From Bacteroidales bacterium (GTDB lineage: Bacteria > Bacteroidota > Bacteroidia > Bacteroidales > PUMT01): a DNA stretch of 15,194 bases. The notes under the pieces are model-generated. The model made no database searches and was not told the origin of the DNA. It worked only from the letters and a program-made list of their open reading frames with translations. Positions 7,302-14,816 of the stretch are shown piece by piece (the stretch's first letter is position 1; the number at the start of each line of letters is the position of its first letter). Location of the stretch: contig SKQJ01000003.1 of the NCBI GenBank assembly GCA_007119075.1, positions 1 to 15,194 of the forward strand, written 5' to 3'. The translations under genes and the position numbers were made by a program.

Positions 7302-9275
7302 ATGAGGATCACCATCAGTCTTGTGTTTGTTGTTGCCGGGTTATTCATTTTTTCCGGTCTTCACTCCCAGACCCGCCGGATCGAAAAGGCCGAACGCGCT
7401 CTGGATGCCGGAGAGTATTATGAAGCCATAGATCTTTACAGGGATGCCTATTCCAGGGTCAAGGACAGGGATTTGAGGACTGAAATAACCTTTATCATTG
7501 CCAAATGCTACATGAAGGTGTCCGACGCCCGTCAATCCGAATCATGGTTCAGAAGGGCTGTTACCCGCAGCTACAGTAACCCCGAGGTTCACCGGTATTT
7601 CGGAGAAGCCCTGAAAATGAATGAAAAATACGAAGAAGCTCTTGAGCAGTTCCGAATTTACAAGGAACTGGTTCCTGACGATCCTCGTGGCGATATCGGC
7701 ATAAAATCATGCGAACTGGCCATGCACTGGATGGAAAACCCCACTTCCTATCAAATCGAGGAAATGACCTTTTTTAATTCAAGACAAAGTGATTTTTCAC
7801 CCGCATTTGCCAGTGGCGATCATTCACTCGTTTACTTTACTTCCTCAAGGGAAAATGACGGAAATGAGCTCCATGGTGCTACCGGCCAGTATTTCTCAAA
7901 TATTTACGAAGCCCGCAGGGACAGGCAGGGCGAATGGAATTCTCCGGTTCCCGTAGCAGGGGTAAACTCCGAATTCGATGAGGGTACACCCTCCTTCAAC
8001 CGCGAATACAGCGTAATGTATTTCACCAGCTGCAAAGCGGTGAGAAGAAGGACCAACGGATGCCAGATCTACTATGCCCAGCGCCAGGGCAACCAGTGGG
8101 GCAGACCCGAAGCAATCGAGCTGGCCCCTGACTCTCTCATATCAGCCCACCCTGCCATCTCGCCCGATGAGCTGACCCTGTACTTTGTTTCCGATATGCC
8201 GGGAGGCGAAGGGGGAAAGGACCTGTGGAAAGTTACACGCAACAGTCTCAGCTCCCCATGGAGTGATCCAATAAATCTTGGTCCGGAAATAAACACGCCG
8301 GGCGATGAGGTTTTCCCCTATGTGCGTGCAGATGGGACCCTTTATTTTTCCTCAAACGGTCATCCCGGCATGGGGGGGCTGGATATTTTCCGGGCTGCAG
8401 AAACGGACGATGGCGGCTGGAAAATCGAGAATATGGGATATCCGGTGAACTCACCGGCCGATGATTTCGGGATTGTATTTCAGGGCAGGGAGGAAAGGGG
8501 ATTGTTCAGTTCCAACCGGGGCAGGCAAAGCGTTGACAATATATATTCCTTCTATCTTCCCCCGCTGACATTCAGTGTGGGCGGCAGAGTGCTGGATGTG
8601 GATACCGAAGAGATCATTCCCGGCTCGACCGTACGAATGGTAGGCAGCGACGGGACCATGCTCGATATGAATACCGGAGATAACGGCCTGTTCCGGTTTA
8701 TGCTGCGGCCAGACGTGGAATATGTCCTGCTTGCTTCAAGAAGCGGATACCTTACTGACAAAAGGAGCATTTCTACCATCGGTCTCGCCGAGAGCAAGGA
8801 TTTTTCAGTCGACATCGATATCAAATCCCATGAAAAACCAATTGAGCTGCCCGATATACTGTATGACTTCGCCAGGTGGGATTTGAGACCGGAATCAATG
8901 GTGGCTCTCGACGGACTCGTCGAGACTTTAAACAATAACCCGAATATCACCATTGAGCTGGCATCGCATACCGATGCAAGGGGTGGAGAGGCCCACAACC
9001 TCGAACTATCACAGAAACGCGCCCAGTCAGTCGTGAATTACCTTATTGAGAACGGGATAGCGGCCGACCGTCTGGTGGCCAGGGGATACGGCAAGTCAAG
9101 GCCGAGAACGGTAGATAATAAACTCTCAGGAACTTTTGAGTTCCTGCCTGAAGGCACTGTCCTGACCGAAGAGTTTATCGAATCGCTTCCTTATGAGGAA
9201 GAGAAGGAGGAAGCACACCAGATAAACCGGCGTACCGAGTTCGAGGTGATCTCTACAGACTACCAGGAAGAATAA
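7302..9275 (+). CDS. PorE-like envelope protein: TPR, PD40 propeller, CRD and OmpA domains
   Basis: This 657-aa exported protein starts with a signal peptide (hydrophobic 5-20, likely cut near HS-Q at 22/23). There is no lipobox Cys. TPR-like helices fill about 27-135. PD40/WD40-like strands repeat at about 164, 228, 281, 337 and 388 (for example YFTSSRENDG and LYFSSNGHPGMGGLDIFRA), forming a beta-propeller. A carboxypeptidase-regulatory-like domain spans about 424-505. An OmpA C-terminal peptidoglycan-binding domain spans about 515-655, with the diaminopimelate-binding pair D558 (SHTDARG) and R573 (LSQKRAQS). This domain order and length match PorE (PG1058) of the type IX secretion system, which tethers outer-membrane parts to peptidoglycan. 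Bacteroidota carry many paralogues of this design, and no other por/spr gene is nearby, so a T9SS role is only possible. Confidence 0.88.
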   Translation: MRITISLVFVVAGLFIFSGLHSQTRRIEKAERALDAGEYYEAIDLYRDAYSRVKDRDLRTEITFIIAKCYMKVSDARQSESWFRRAVTRSYSNPEVHRYFGEALKMNEKYEEALEQFRIYKELVPDDPRGDIGIKSCELAMHWMENPTSYQIEEMTFFNSRQSDFSPAFASGDHSLVYFTSSRENDGNELHGATGQYFSNIYEARRDRQGEWNSPVPVAGVNSEFDEGTPSFNREYSVMYFTSCKAVRRRTNGCQIYYAQRQGNQWGRPEAIELAPDSLISAHPAISPDELTLYFVSDMPGGEGGKDLWKVTRNSLSSPWSDPINLGPEINTPGDEVFPYVRADGTLYFSSNGHPGMGGLDIFRAAETDDGGWKIENMGYPVNSPADDFGIVFQGREERGLFSSNRGRQSVDNIYSFYLPPLTFSVGGRVLDVDTEEIIPGSTVRMVGSDGTMLDMNTGDNGLFRFMLRPDVEYVLLASRSGYLTDKRSISTIGLAESKDFSVDIDIKSHEKPIELPDILYDFARWDLRPESMVALDGLVETLNNNPNITIELASHTDARGGEAHNLELSQKRAQSVVNYLIENGIAADRLVARGYGKSRPRTVDNKLSGTFEFLPEGTVLTEEFIESLPYEEEKEEAHQINRRTEFEVISTDYQEE

Positions 9276-9294
9276 GCTTTATCATTACCTGAAA

Positions 9295-9344
9295 GCCCGG
9301 GAGACCCGAATTGCCTCCCGGCGTGAATTGTCTTCAGGGACAAT
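9295..9344. terminator. Candidate two-way terminator hairpins between convergent genes
   Basis: CCGGGAG (9297-9303) pairs with CTCCCGG (9315-9321), and ATTGTC (9327-9332) pairs with GACAAT (9339-9344). They lie in the 87-bp gap between the convergent OmpA-family and DHS-like genes. Neither has a long T-run; on the minus strand the first hairpin is followed by CTTTC. The position favours a shared termination region. Confidence 0.5.
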
Positions 9345-9362
9345 CTGACGCCCCACGGAACC

Positions 9363-10394
9363 CTATGCGGTTACCTTATCCAGCATCGCGGACCATTCCT
9401 TTGTGGTCCGGTTCTTCCAGTCACCCTTGTGGTAAAGGTAGCTCCCCAGGAGCGGAAGCACCGTGGTTGCCTCGGCGTATACCATTTGTTCATATACGGT
9501 ATCAACTTTTCCCCAGGAAGAGGCCTCCTTCAGAGTTGAGCCGGAGCATGCTCCATCTCTTGGATCGGCCACTGTTATCTGAATTGCATATTTATGCATC
9601 TCCACTTCCTTGCCAAGAATTTCAGCGCAGATAACGGTGTCCTGTGCAAAGTTTTTCGGAACTCCGCCGCCAACCATAAACAGTCCGGTCGACGGGGCAG
9701 CCATCTTAATGCGGGTCAGCTCGAGAAAATCCTTTACCGAATCGATTGCGATATGCCTGCCGGGACTGTCCCACTGATGCTTTACAAGGCCGAACCCGGC
9801 GCTGCTGTCGGTAAAAGCGGGGCAAAATATCGGAACATTCTGTTCATAGCACACCTGCACCAGCGAATCCTTCTTTTTGGAGTTCCCAACCAGGAATTTC
9901 CCCATTTCCCTGATAAACTCCCTGGACGAATAAGCTCCCGGTTCCATCCGGTCGGCGATTTCCTTTATGGTGTGATCGCATGCCTGCAATTCTTCCTCGT
10001 CGATATAGGTGTCGTATATCCGGTCTATATAAAGTTCCCGGAGCTGCTTGTCATCGGCATGAGGGGAACCCTTGTAATGTTTAAAACCCAGTGCCTCGAA
10101 AAAATCCATATCCACAATTGACGCCCCGGAAGCAACTATAACATCTATCATGTTGCTTTTCACCATGTCGACGTATACCTGCATGCATCCCCCTGCACTT
10201 GTGCTGCCCGCCAGTGTCAGGATTACCGAACAGTCATCCTCCCTGAGCATCCGGGTGTATATGTCTGCTGCCGCCGCCGTATCGCGCGAGGTAAAGGACA
10301 TGCCCCGCATAGTATCAATTACGGGTGTTGCGTCAAATGATTTTATATCCGCATGTTTAACGGGTTCCTTAAGGAAATCTTTTTTTTCCATCAT
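9363..10394 (-). CDS. Deoxyhypusine synthase-like protein, likely polyamine (homospermidine) synthase
   Basis: This 343-aa cytosolic protein belongs to the deoxyhypusine synthase family, which moves an aminobutyl group from spermidine through an NAD-dependent enzyme-imine intermediate. The intermediate-forming lysine is kept (K296 in ASSWGKV, aligning with human K329), as are E290 and W294 nearby, D280, and GGGVPK (242-247). By hand alignment, three human spermidine-binding residues differ: H288 is N248, D316 is C283 and D243 is F201. Bacteria lack the eIF5A substrate, and some bacterial DHS homologues make homospermidine. Being third after arginine decarboxylase and agmatinase supports a polyamine-making role on putrescine. 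The second codon is also ATG, so the start may shift by one. Family membership is strong; the exact reaction is inferred. Confidence 0.88.
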   Translation of the reverse strand: MMEKKDFLKEPVKHADIKSFDATPVIDTMRGMSFTSRDTAAAADIYTRMLREDDCSVILTLAGSTSAGGCMQVYVDMVKSNMIDVIVASGASIVDMDFFEALGFKHYKGSPHADDKQLRELYIDRIYDTYIDEEELQACDHTIKEIADRMEPGAYSSREFIREMGKFLVGNSKKKDSLVQVCYEQNVPIFCPAFTDSSAGFGLVKHQWDSPGRHIAIDSVKDFLELTRIKMAAPSTGLFMVGGGVPKNFAQDTVICAEILGKEVEMHKYAIQITVADPRDGACSGSTLKEASSWGKVDTVYEQMVYAEATTVLPLLGSYLYHKGDWKNRTTKEWSAMLDKVTA

Positions 10395-10538
10395 TTCCGG
10401 TATTTATAATTTAAGTTTATTTTCAGTTTTATTTTTTTCCGGTCTGTTTTCTGTCCCTTCAGCGCGCCCCGCTTTAACCGGGCCGTGTATTCAAACAGGC
10501 ATCTGTTTGCTGCAATCCGCGGTTCACCCGACCTTGGT
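10395..10538 (-). other. Spacer between agmatinase and DHS-like genes with a perfect hairpin
   Basis: This 144-nt gap is wide for an operon whose other gap is 43 nt. It holds CAAACAG (10492-10498) and CTGTTTG (10503-10509), a perfect 7-bp stem with a 4-nt loop, 30 nt after the agmatinase stop, plus a GC-rich patch (10461-10485) and an AT-rich stretch before the DHS-like start. No T-run follows the hairpin on the minus strand. No clear TAnnTTTG promoter is visible on that strand. It could be a partial terminator, an mRNA processing or stability site, or chance. Confidence 0.4.
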
Positions 10539-11396
10539 TCAAGCCGGTTCGTATTTGCTGAACTTCATGCTCAGTATCCTGTATATCAGTTTTGCCGCCA
10601 TGAAATCCGGAGCCTTGTTGGATTCCGAGGGACAAAGCTCCACTACATCAAACCCTACAACCCTCCTGGCTGCAATAACCTTTTCAATCAGCCCCAGGCA
10701 CTGGTACCATCCCATCCCCCCGGGCTCGGGAGTGCCGGTGGAAGGCATTATCGCCGGGTCAAACACATCGAGATCGATGGTGATATATACGTTATCGGCA
10801 AGCAGGCCGACCGCCTGGTCCATCCACTTATCGCTGCCATGTATCTGATGGGCAAAGAATACCCTTTCCATATCCATTGCCGGCAATTCGCCCGAATCGG
10901 TAGCCCTGATACCCACCTGTACTATTGATGCAATCTCTTTTGCCCTGGCCATGACGCATGCATGATTATTTGCCGAGCCTTCATATTCATTCCTGAGATC
11001 GCTGTGTGCATCAAGCTGAAGCACTGAAAGCTGGGGGTAATGAGAAGCAAAGGCCTGAATGCTCCCGATTGAAACGGAGTGTTCGCCTCCGATCACCACA
11101 GGAAATTTTCCTTTGTCCAGAAAATGCCTGACCCTCTCTGCAACAGTCCCCACCATTTTCTCCGGACTTGAACGCTCCGTTATTGCGGGGGCAGTGAAAA
11201 TTCCCCTGCGATAAACCTCGGTGCCTGTTTCTATATCGTAGAGCTCCATATTGGATGATGCCTCCATAATGGCATCCGGACCCTTGTCGGACCCTTTTAT
11301 CCAGGTGCTGGTTCCATCATAGGGCACAGGCAGGATAGCTATCCCTGCAGAGTGCTCATTTGTAAATTCTTCCGGCAAGCCCCCGAAATCTGTCAT
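10539..11396 (-). CDS. speB: Agmatinase (ureohydrolase family)
   Basis: The enzyme hydrolyses agmatine to putrescine and urea using a di-manganese centre in the cytosol. It is 285 aa, normal for the agmatinase branch of the arginase family. All metal motifs are present: GGEHS (H106), LDAHSD (D129, H131, D133) and IDLDVFDP (D208, D210). The segment STGTPEPGG (219-227) is typical of agmatinases. E253 in DVVELCP matches the conserved active-site Glu. It lies 43 nt downstream of arginine decarboxylase, which makes its substrate, and upstream of the DHS-like gene that could use its product. Guanidinobutyrase or another ureohydrolase specificity is possible from sequence alone, but the neighbours favour agmatine. 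Confidence 0.93.
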   Translation of the reverse strand: MTDFGGLPEEFTNEHSAGIAILPVPYDGTSTWIKGSDKGPDAIMEASSNMELYDIETGTEVYRRGIFTAPAITERSSPEKMVGTVAERVRHFLDKGKFPVVIGGEHSVSIGSIQAFASHYPQLSVLQLDAHSDLRNEYEGSANNHACVMARAKEIASIVQVGIRATDSGELPAMDMERVFFAHQIHGSDKWMDQAVGLLADNVYITIDLDVFDPAIMPSTGTPEPGGMGWYQCLGLIEKVIAARRVVGFDVVELCPSESNKAPDFMAAKLIYRILSMKFSKYEPA

Positions 11397-11439
11397 AGCT
11401 TAATGTAATAGTGCTTATGTAAAATTCAAAAAATATATA

Positions 11440-12831
11440 TTAATAGCCAAGAATTTTCAGCATGGACTTGTGGCTTTGTTCCTTTGCAAAAAGCTTGGTG
11501 GTTAATTCTCCATCCTCATCGATATCTATGATAATATGCTTGGGCGCCGGGATCAGGCAATGCTGAATTCCCCCGTATCCGCCAATGGATTCCTGGTAAG
11601 CGCCGGTATGGAACAAACCTATGTACTGGGTGCCTCCGTTTTTGATTTTTGGAAGAAATATGGCGTTTGCATGGGTTTCGGAATTATAGTAATCTTCGCT
11701 GTCGCAGGTCAGCCCACCGAGAAAAACCCTTTCATATTCTTCTTCCCAGTTGTTGACTGCCAGCAGAATAAACCTCTTGTTCAGCGCCCAGGTATCAGGC
11801 AATGTAGTCATGAACGAAGAGTCGATCATATTCCATACTTCACGATCATTCTGCCGTTTTTGTCCGAGAACGGAATAAAGGACCGCGCTGCTTTCTCCTA
11901 CCGTATAGGATCCGAATTCGGTGAATATGTTTGGTTCGGGTACTTCGTTGCGCTCACAGATGTTTTTGATTTGGGCAATGATTTCTTCTGCCATATATTC
12001 ATAATCATAATCGAACGACAATGAATTCTTAATTGGAAATCCTCCCTCTATATTCAGTGAATCCAGTTCCGGACATATCTTTTTCAATTCGCAATAAACA
12101 TTGACGCATTTTGAGAGCTCGTTCCAGTAATATGCATTGTCGGCTATGCCTGTGTTTATGAAAAAGTGAAGCATTTTAAGCTCCAGGTTGGGGTTGGGTT
12201 TTATTTTTTCCTCGTAAAAGGAAACAATGTCATTGTACCGGATCCCGAGCCTGGATGTATAAAATTCGAATTTGGGCTCTTCCTCGGAGGCTATTCTGAT
12301 GCCAACCTTGTATCGGGTGCTGACAAGCCTGTTAAGCTGATCCAGCTCGAACTTGTTGTCAAGCACGGGTATAGTGTTGGAAAAGCCGTTATTGATAAAC
12401 GAGGCGATGTTTTCAATATACTGCGGCCGCTTGAAGCCGTTGCATACGATGTAAATGTCCTTGTTGACCTGGCCAGTATGATAAAGCTCCTCGATAATAT
12501 TAAGGTCGAATGCCGATGAAGTTTCAAGATGAACCTCGTTTTCGAGCACTTTTTCCAATACGAACGAAAAATGAGAGCTCTTTGTGCAGTAACAATAATG
12601 ATAATCCCCGTTGTAATCGGCTTTGGCAATTGCAACATTAAACCACTTCTTGGCCTGCTGTATCTGCTGGCTTATCTGCGGAAGATAGGTGATCTTAAGA
12701 GGGGTGCCGTATTGTTTGATAATATCCATTAAAGGAATATTGTTAAAATATAGCTCGTTATCCTCCACTTTAAATTCCTTCTGGGGAAATTCAAAAGTCT
12801 GTTCGATCAGGTCGATATATTTGTTCTTCAT
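11440..12831 (-). CDS. speA: Arginine decarboxylase, short Bacteroidota form
   Basis: This PLP enzyme of the alanine-racemase fold decarboxylates arginine to agmatine, the first step of the putrescine route. It is 463 aa, against about 630-660 aa for the E. coli-type SpeA, and closely resembles the short flavobacterial proteins annotated as arginine decarboxylase. The PLP lysine is probably K84 in YCTKSSHFS. LHFFINTG (221-228) and NIEGGFPI (260-267) fit the barrel's substrate and phosphate-binding loops. C376 in GLTCDSEDYY is the conserved catalytic Cys of the partner-subunit loop, and GAYQESIGGYGGIQHC (410-425) is typical of the family. It is first in the minus-strand operon. Its DNA is visibly more AT-rich than agmatinase's (about 40% against 50% or more GC in sampled lines), partly because the protein is rich in Asn, Ile, Lys and Tyr. 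Related decarboxylases (diaminopimelate, carboxynorspermidine) are less likely given the agmatinase neighbour. Confidence 0.9.
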   Translation of the reverse strand: MKNKYIDLIEQTFEFPQKEFKVEDNELYFNNIPLMDIIKQYGTPLKITYLPQISQQIQQAKKWFNVAIAKADYNGDYHYCYCTKSSHFSFVLEKVLENEVHLETSSAFDLNIIEELYHTGQVNKDIYIVCNGFKRPQYIENIASFINNGFSNTIPVLDNKFELDQLNRLVSTRYKVGIRIASEEEPKFEFYTSRLGIRYNDIVSFYEEKIKPNPNLELKMLHFFINTGIADNAYYWNELSKCVNVYCELKKICPELDSLNIEGGFPIKNSLSFDYDYEYMAEEIIAQIKNICERNEVPEPNIFTEFGSYTVGESSAVLYSVLGQKRQNDREVWNMIDSSFMTTLPDTWALNKRFILLAVNNWEEEYERVFLGGLTCDSEDYYNSETHANAIFLPKIKNGGTQYIGLFHTGAYQESIGGYGGIQHCLIPAPKHIIIDIDEDGELTTKLFAKEQSHKSMLKILGY

Positions 12832-13249
12832 TTTTAGTGATGGTTATTTAAAAAGTCTGCAAATAAAATCAAATTATTCCATTAATCAATCCTTTTTTAA
12901 GAGGCATTTGTATAAATGTTTTGCATGATTGTGGCGATAATTTTAAGTGCATCTAACTTATGTTTACAGATTCAGATAAATGCGGATAATCCGGATCGGG
13001 AAAAAATAAACAAAGCAAGTCGGTCGGATATTGTGCAAGAAAACTAAATTACATAAATTATTTTAAACTTTCCATGGTCTGTCAGGATATATTAATTATT
13101 ACAGTACATCCGCCCTGTCACGGTCTTCCCGCATCGCATTTAATGTCCGGTCTATTTAGTATCTTTACACTTCCGGCTCCGAATGTCTAATACCGGCATG
13201 ATAGAAAAAAACACTGCATTCCGGTACTGTCAAATTTGAATCAGCTTTT
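12832..13249. other. 418-bp divergent regulatory spacer
   Basis: This AT-rich spacer separates the start codons of the polyamine operon (minus) and the GNAT-nitrilase gene (plus). A weak minus-strand -7 candidate is TTTATTTG (complement of 12860-12867), which would give a leader of about 22 nt for speA. Small inverted repeats are CATTT/AAATG (12905-12918) and CGGAT/ATCCG (12983-12993). The plus promoter candidate is listed separately. No ORF here has coding character and no known riboswitch is recognised. The size leaves room for an operator or a leader RNA. Confidence 0.4.
13160..13167 (+). promoter_or_regulatory. Candidate -7 promoter element for the GNAT-nitrilase gene
   Basis: TATCTTTA followed by C is one base from TAnnTTTG, a common Bacteroidota variant. 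Transcription starting near 13174 would leave a leader of about 75 nt before ATG 13250. No clear TTTG is seen at -33. Confidence 0.4.
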
Positions 13250-14815
13250 ATGAATGAAGATACCACCATTGTTCTCAGAAATTTAATTCTGAAGGATTAT
13301 GAAGATATAGCCGAGGCAATGAAAGTTGCCTATGCCGGCATGGAAGATACAATATGGAAATATTCCCAGCTGAAAAAGCTTCTGAGTATCTTTCCCGAAG
13401 GGCAGATATGTATTGAGGTAAACGGCAAGGTAGTAGCCTGCGCCCTTTCGATAATCGTTGATTACAGCGAGTTTGGCGATTCCCACACATACCGGCAGAT
13501 TACCGGCGATGAGAAATTTACGACCCATGATCCGGAAGGCGATGTCCTTTACGGCGTTGATGTTTTTGTGCACCCCGATTACAGGAACATGCGGCTTGGG
13601 CGCCGGCTTTATGACGCCCGCAAGGAGCTGTGCGAAAACCTTAATCTCCGCGCCATTGTCGCCGGCGGCCGGATCCCCGGCTACCAGGATTATGCCGAAG
13701 ATTACACTCCCAAACAGTATATTGAAAAAGTCGAGAACAGGGAAATCTATGACCCGATCCTTACTTTCCAGATATCGAACAGTTTCCGTGTAAAAAAGAT
13801 ATTGCGCAATTATCTGCCCAGCGACTCTGAATCCAAAACATTTGCTACGCTGCTGGAGTGGAACAATGTCTATTACGAGGAGAAAGAAAAAATCATAGGC
13901 AGAAAAAAATCGGTTGTAAGGCTCGGACTTGTGCAGTGGCAGATGAGACACCTTCACTCTGTAGATGCCCTGACCGAGCAGATGGAGTTTTTTATTGATG
14001 CCGTCAGTGACTACCAGAGCGATTTCATTCTCTTTCCCGAGTTTTTCAATGCGCCCCTGATGGCAAAATACAATCACCTTTCCGAGTATGATGCGATGAG
14101 GGCGCTGGCTAATTATACCGAGCCCATAAGAAGGAAATGCGTGGAATTTGCCATATCATACAATGTGAACATAATCTGCGGAAGCCTTCCCCTGTTTTAT
14201 GACGAGAAACTCTTCAACGTTGCGTATCTGTGCCGGAGGGACGGTTCCTGGGATATGCAGTACAAAATCCATATCACATCGAGCGAGCTCACCAGCTGGG
14301 GTTTTACCGGGGGAGACAATATAAAGGTATTCGACACCGATTCGGGCAGGATCGGGATACTGATATGTTACGATGTGGAATTTCCCGAGCTTGGCCGGAT
14401 AATGGCTGAGCAGGGCATGGAAATTCTGTTTGTTCCTTTTGTTACCGACACCCAGAACGGGTATAACAGGGTAAGATACTGTTCACGTGCCCGTGCCATC
14501 GAAAACGAATGCTATGTTGCCATTGCCGGCGGGGTGGGCAATCTTCCCAGGGTGAACAACATGGATATCCAGTATGCGCAGTCGGCCGTCTTTTCTCCCT
14601 CCGATTTTGCTTTTCCCACCACCGCCATTGTAAGCGAAGCCACTCCCAATACTGAAATGACGGTAATAGCCGACGTCAACCTCGATCTTCTCAAGGAATT
14701 GCACAATAATGGCTCGGTAAGGAACCTTCAGGACCGCAGGCCCGATCTTTATACCCTGAAATGGAAGAAAAAGGCCCGTAGCGCGAAAATGGTCAATCAA
14801 GCAAAATCAGAATAG
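13250..14815 (+). CDS. GNAT acetyltransferase / carbon-nitrogen hydrolase fusion protein
   Basis: This 521-aa cytosolic protein has two catalytic domains. Residues 7-185 form a GNAT acyl-CoA-dependent N-acetyltransferase: VDVFVHPDYRNMRLGRRLYD (103-122) is the acetyl-CoA-binding motif A, although the first Gly of the usual RGxGxG loop is Arg (R115). From about residue 223 a nitrilase-superfamily amidase follows with an intact triad: E264 (LFPEFF), K339 (QYKIHIT) and C373 (ILICYDVEFPE). The fusion recurs in Bacteroidota annotations, but I know of no established substrate. Nitrilase relatives include N-carbamoylputrescine amidase and omega-amidase. Lying divergent from the arginine decarboxylase operon hints at acetylated polyamine or amide chemistry, which is inference. 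The stop is one base before purM, so they are probably co-transcribed. Confidence 0.9.
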   Translation: MNEDTTIVLRNLILKDYEDIAEAMKVAYAGMEDTIWKYSQLKKLLSIFPEGQICIEVNGKVVACALSIIVDYSEFGDSHTYRQITGDEKFTTHDPEGDVLYGVDVFVHPDYRNMRLGRRLYDARKELCENLNLRAIVAGGRIPGYQDYAEDYTPKQYIEKVENREIYDPILTFQISNSFRVKKILRNYLPSDSESKTFATLLEWNNVYYEEKEKIIGRKKSVVRLGLVQWQMRHLHSVDALTEQMEFFIDAVSDYQSDFILFPEFFNAPLMAKYNHLSEYDAMRALANYTEPIRRKCVEFAISYNVNIICGSLPLFYDEKLFNVAYLCRRDGSWDMQYKIHITSSELTSWGFTGGDNIKVFDTDSGRIGILICYDVEFPELGRIMAEQGMEILFVPFVTDTQNGYNRVRYCSRARAIENECYVAIAGGVGNLPRVNNMDIQYAQSAVFSPSDFAFPTTAIVSEATPNTEMTVIADVNLDLLKELHNNGSVRNLQDRRPDLYTLKWKKKARSAKMVNQAKSE

Positions 14816-14816
14816 C

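Noticed and set aside
9594..10848. Plus-strand open frames of 175 and 232 codons opposite the DHS-like and agmatinase genes
   Set aside because: They are shadows of strongly supported minus-strand genes, run across the intercistronic gap and have odd composition.
12689..12928. 79-codon plus-strand ORF in the speA 5' region and spacer
   Set aside because: It is mostly antisense to the speA N-terminus and then runs into AT-rich spacer; the translation is low-complexity and hydrophobic without family signals.
13283..14077. 264-codon minus-strand open frame
   Set aside because: It is antisense to the GNAT-nitrilase gene and has no recognisable domain; the plus frame carries intact motifs of both domains.
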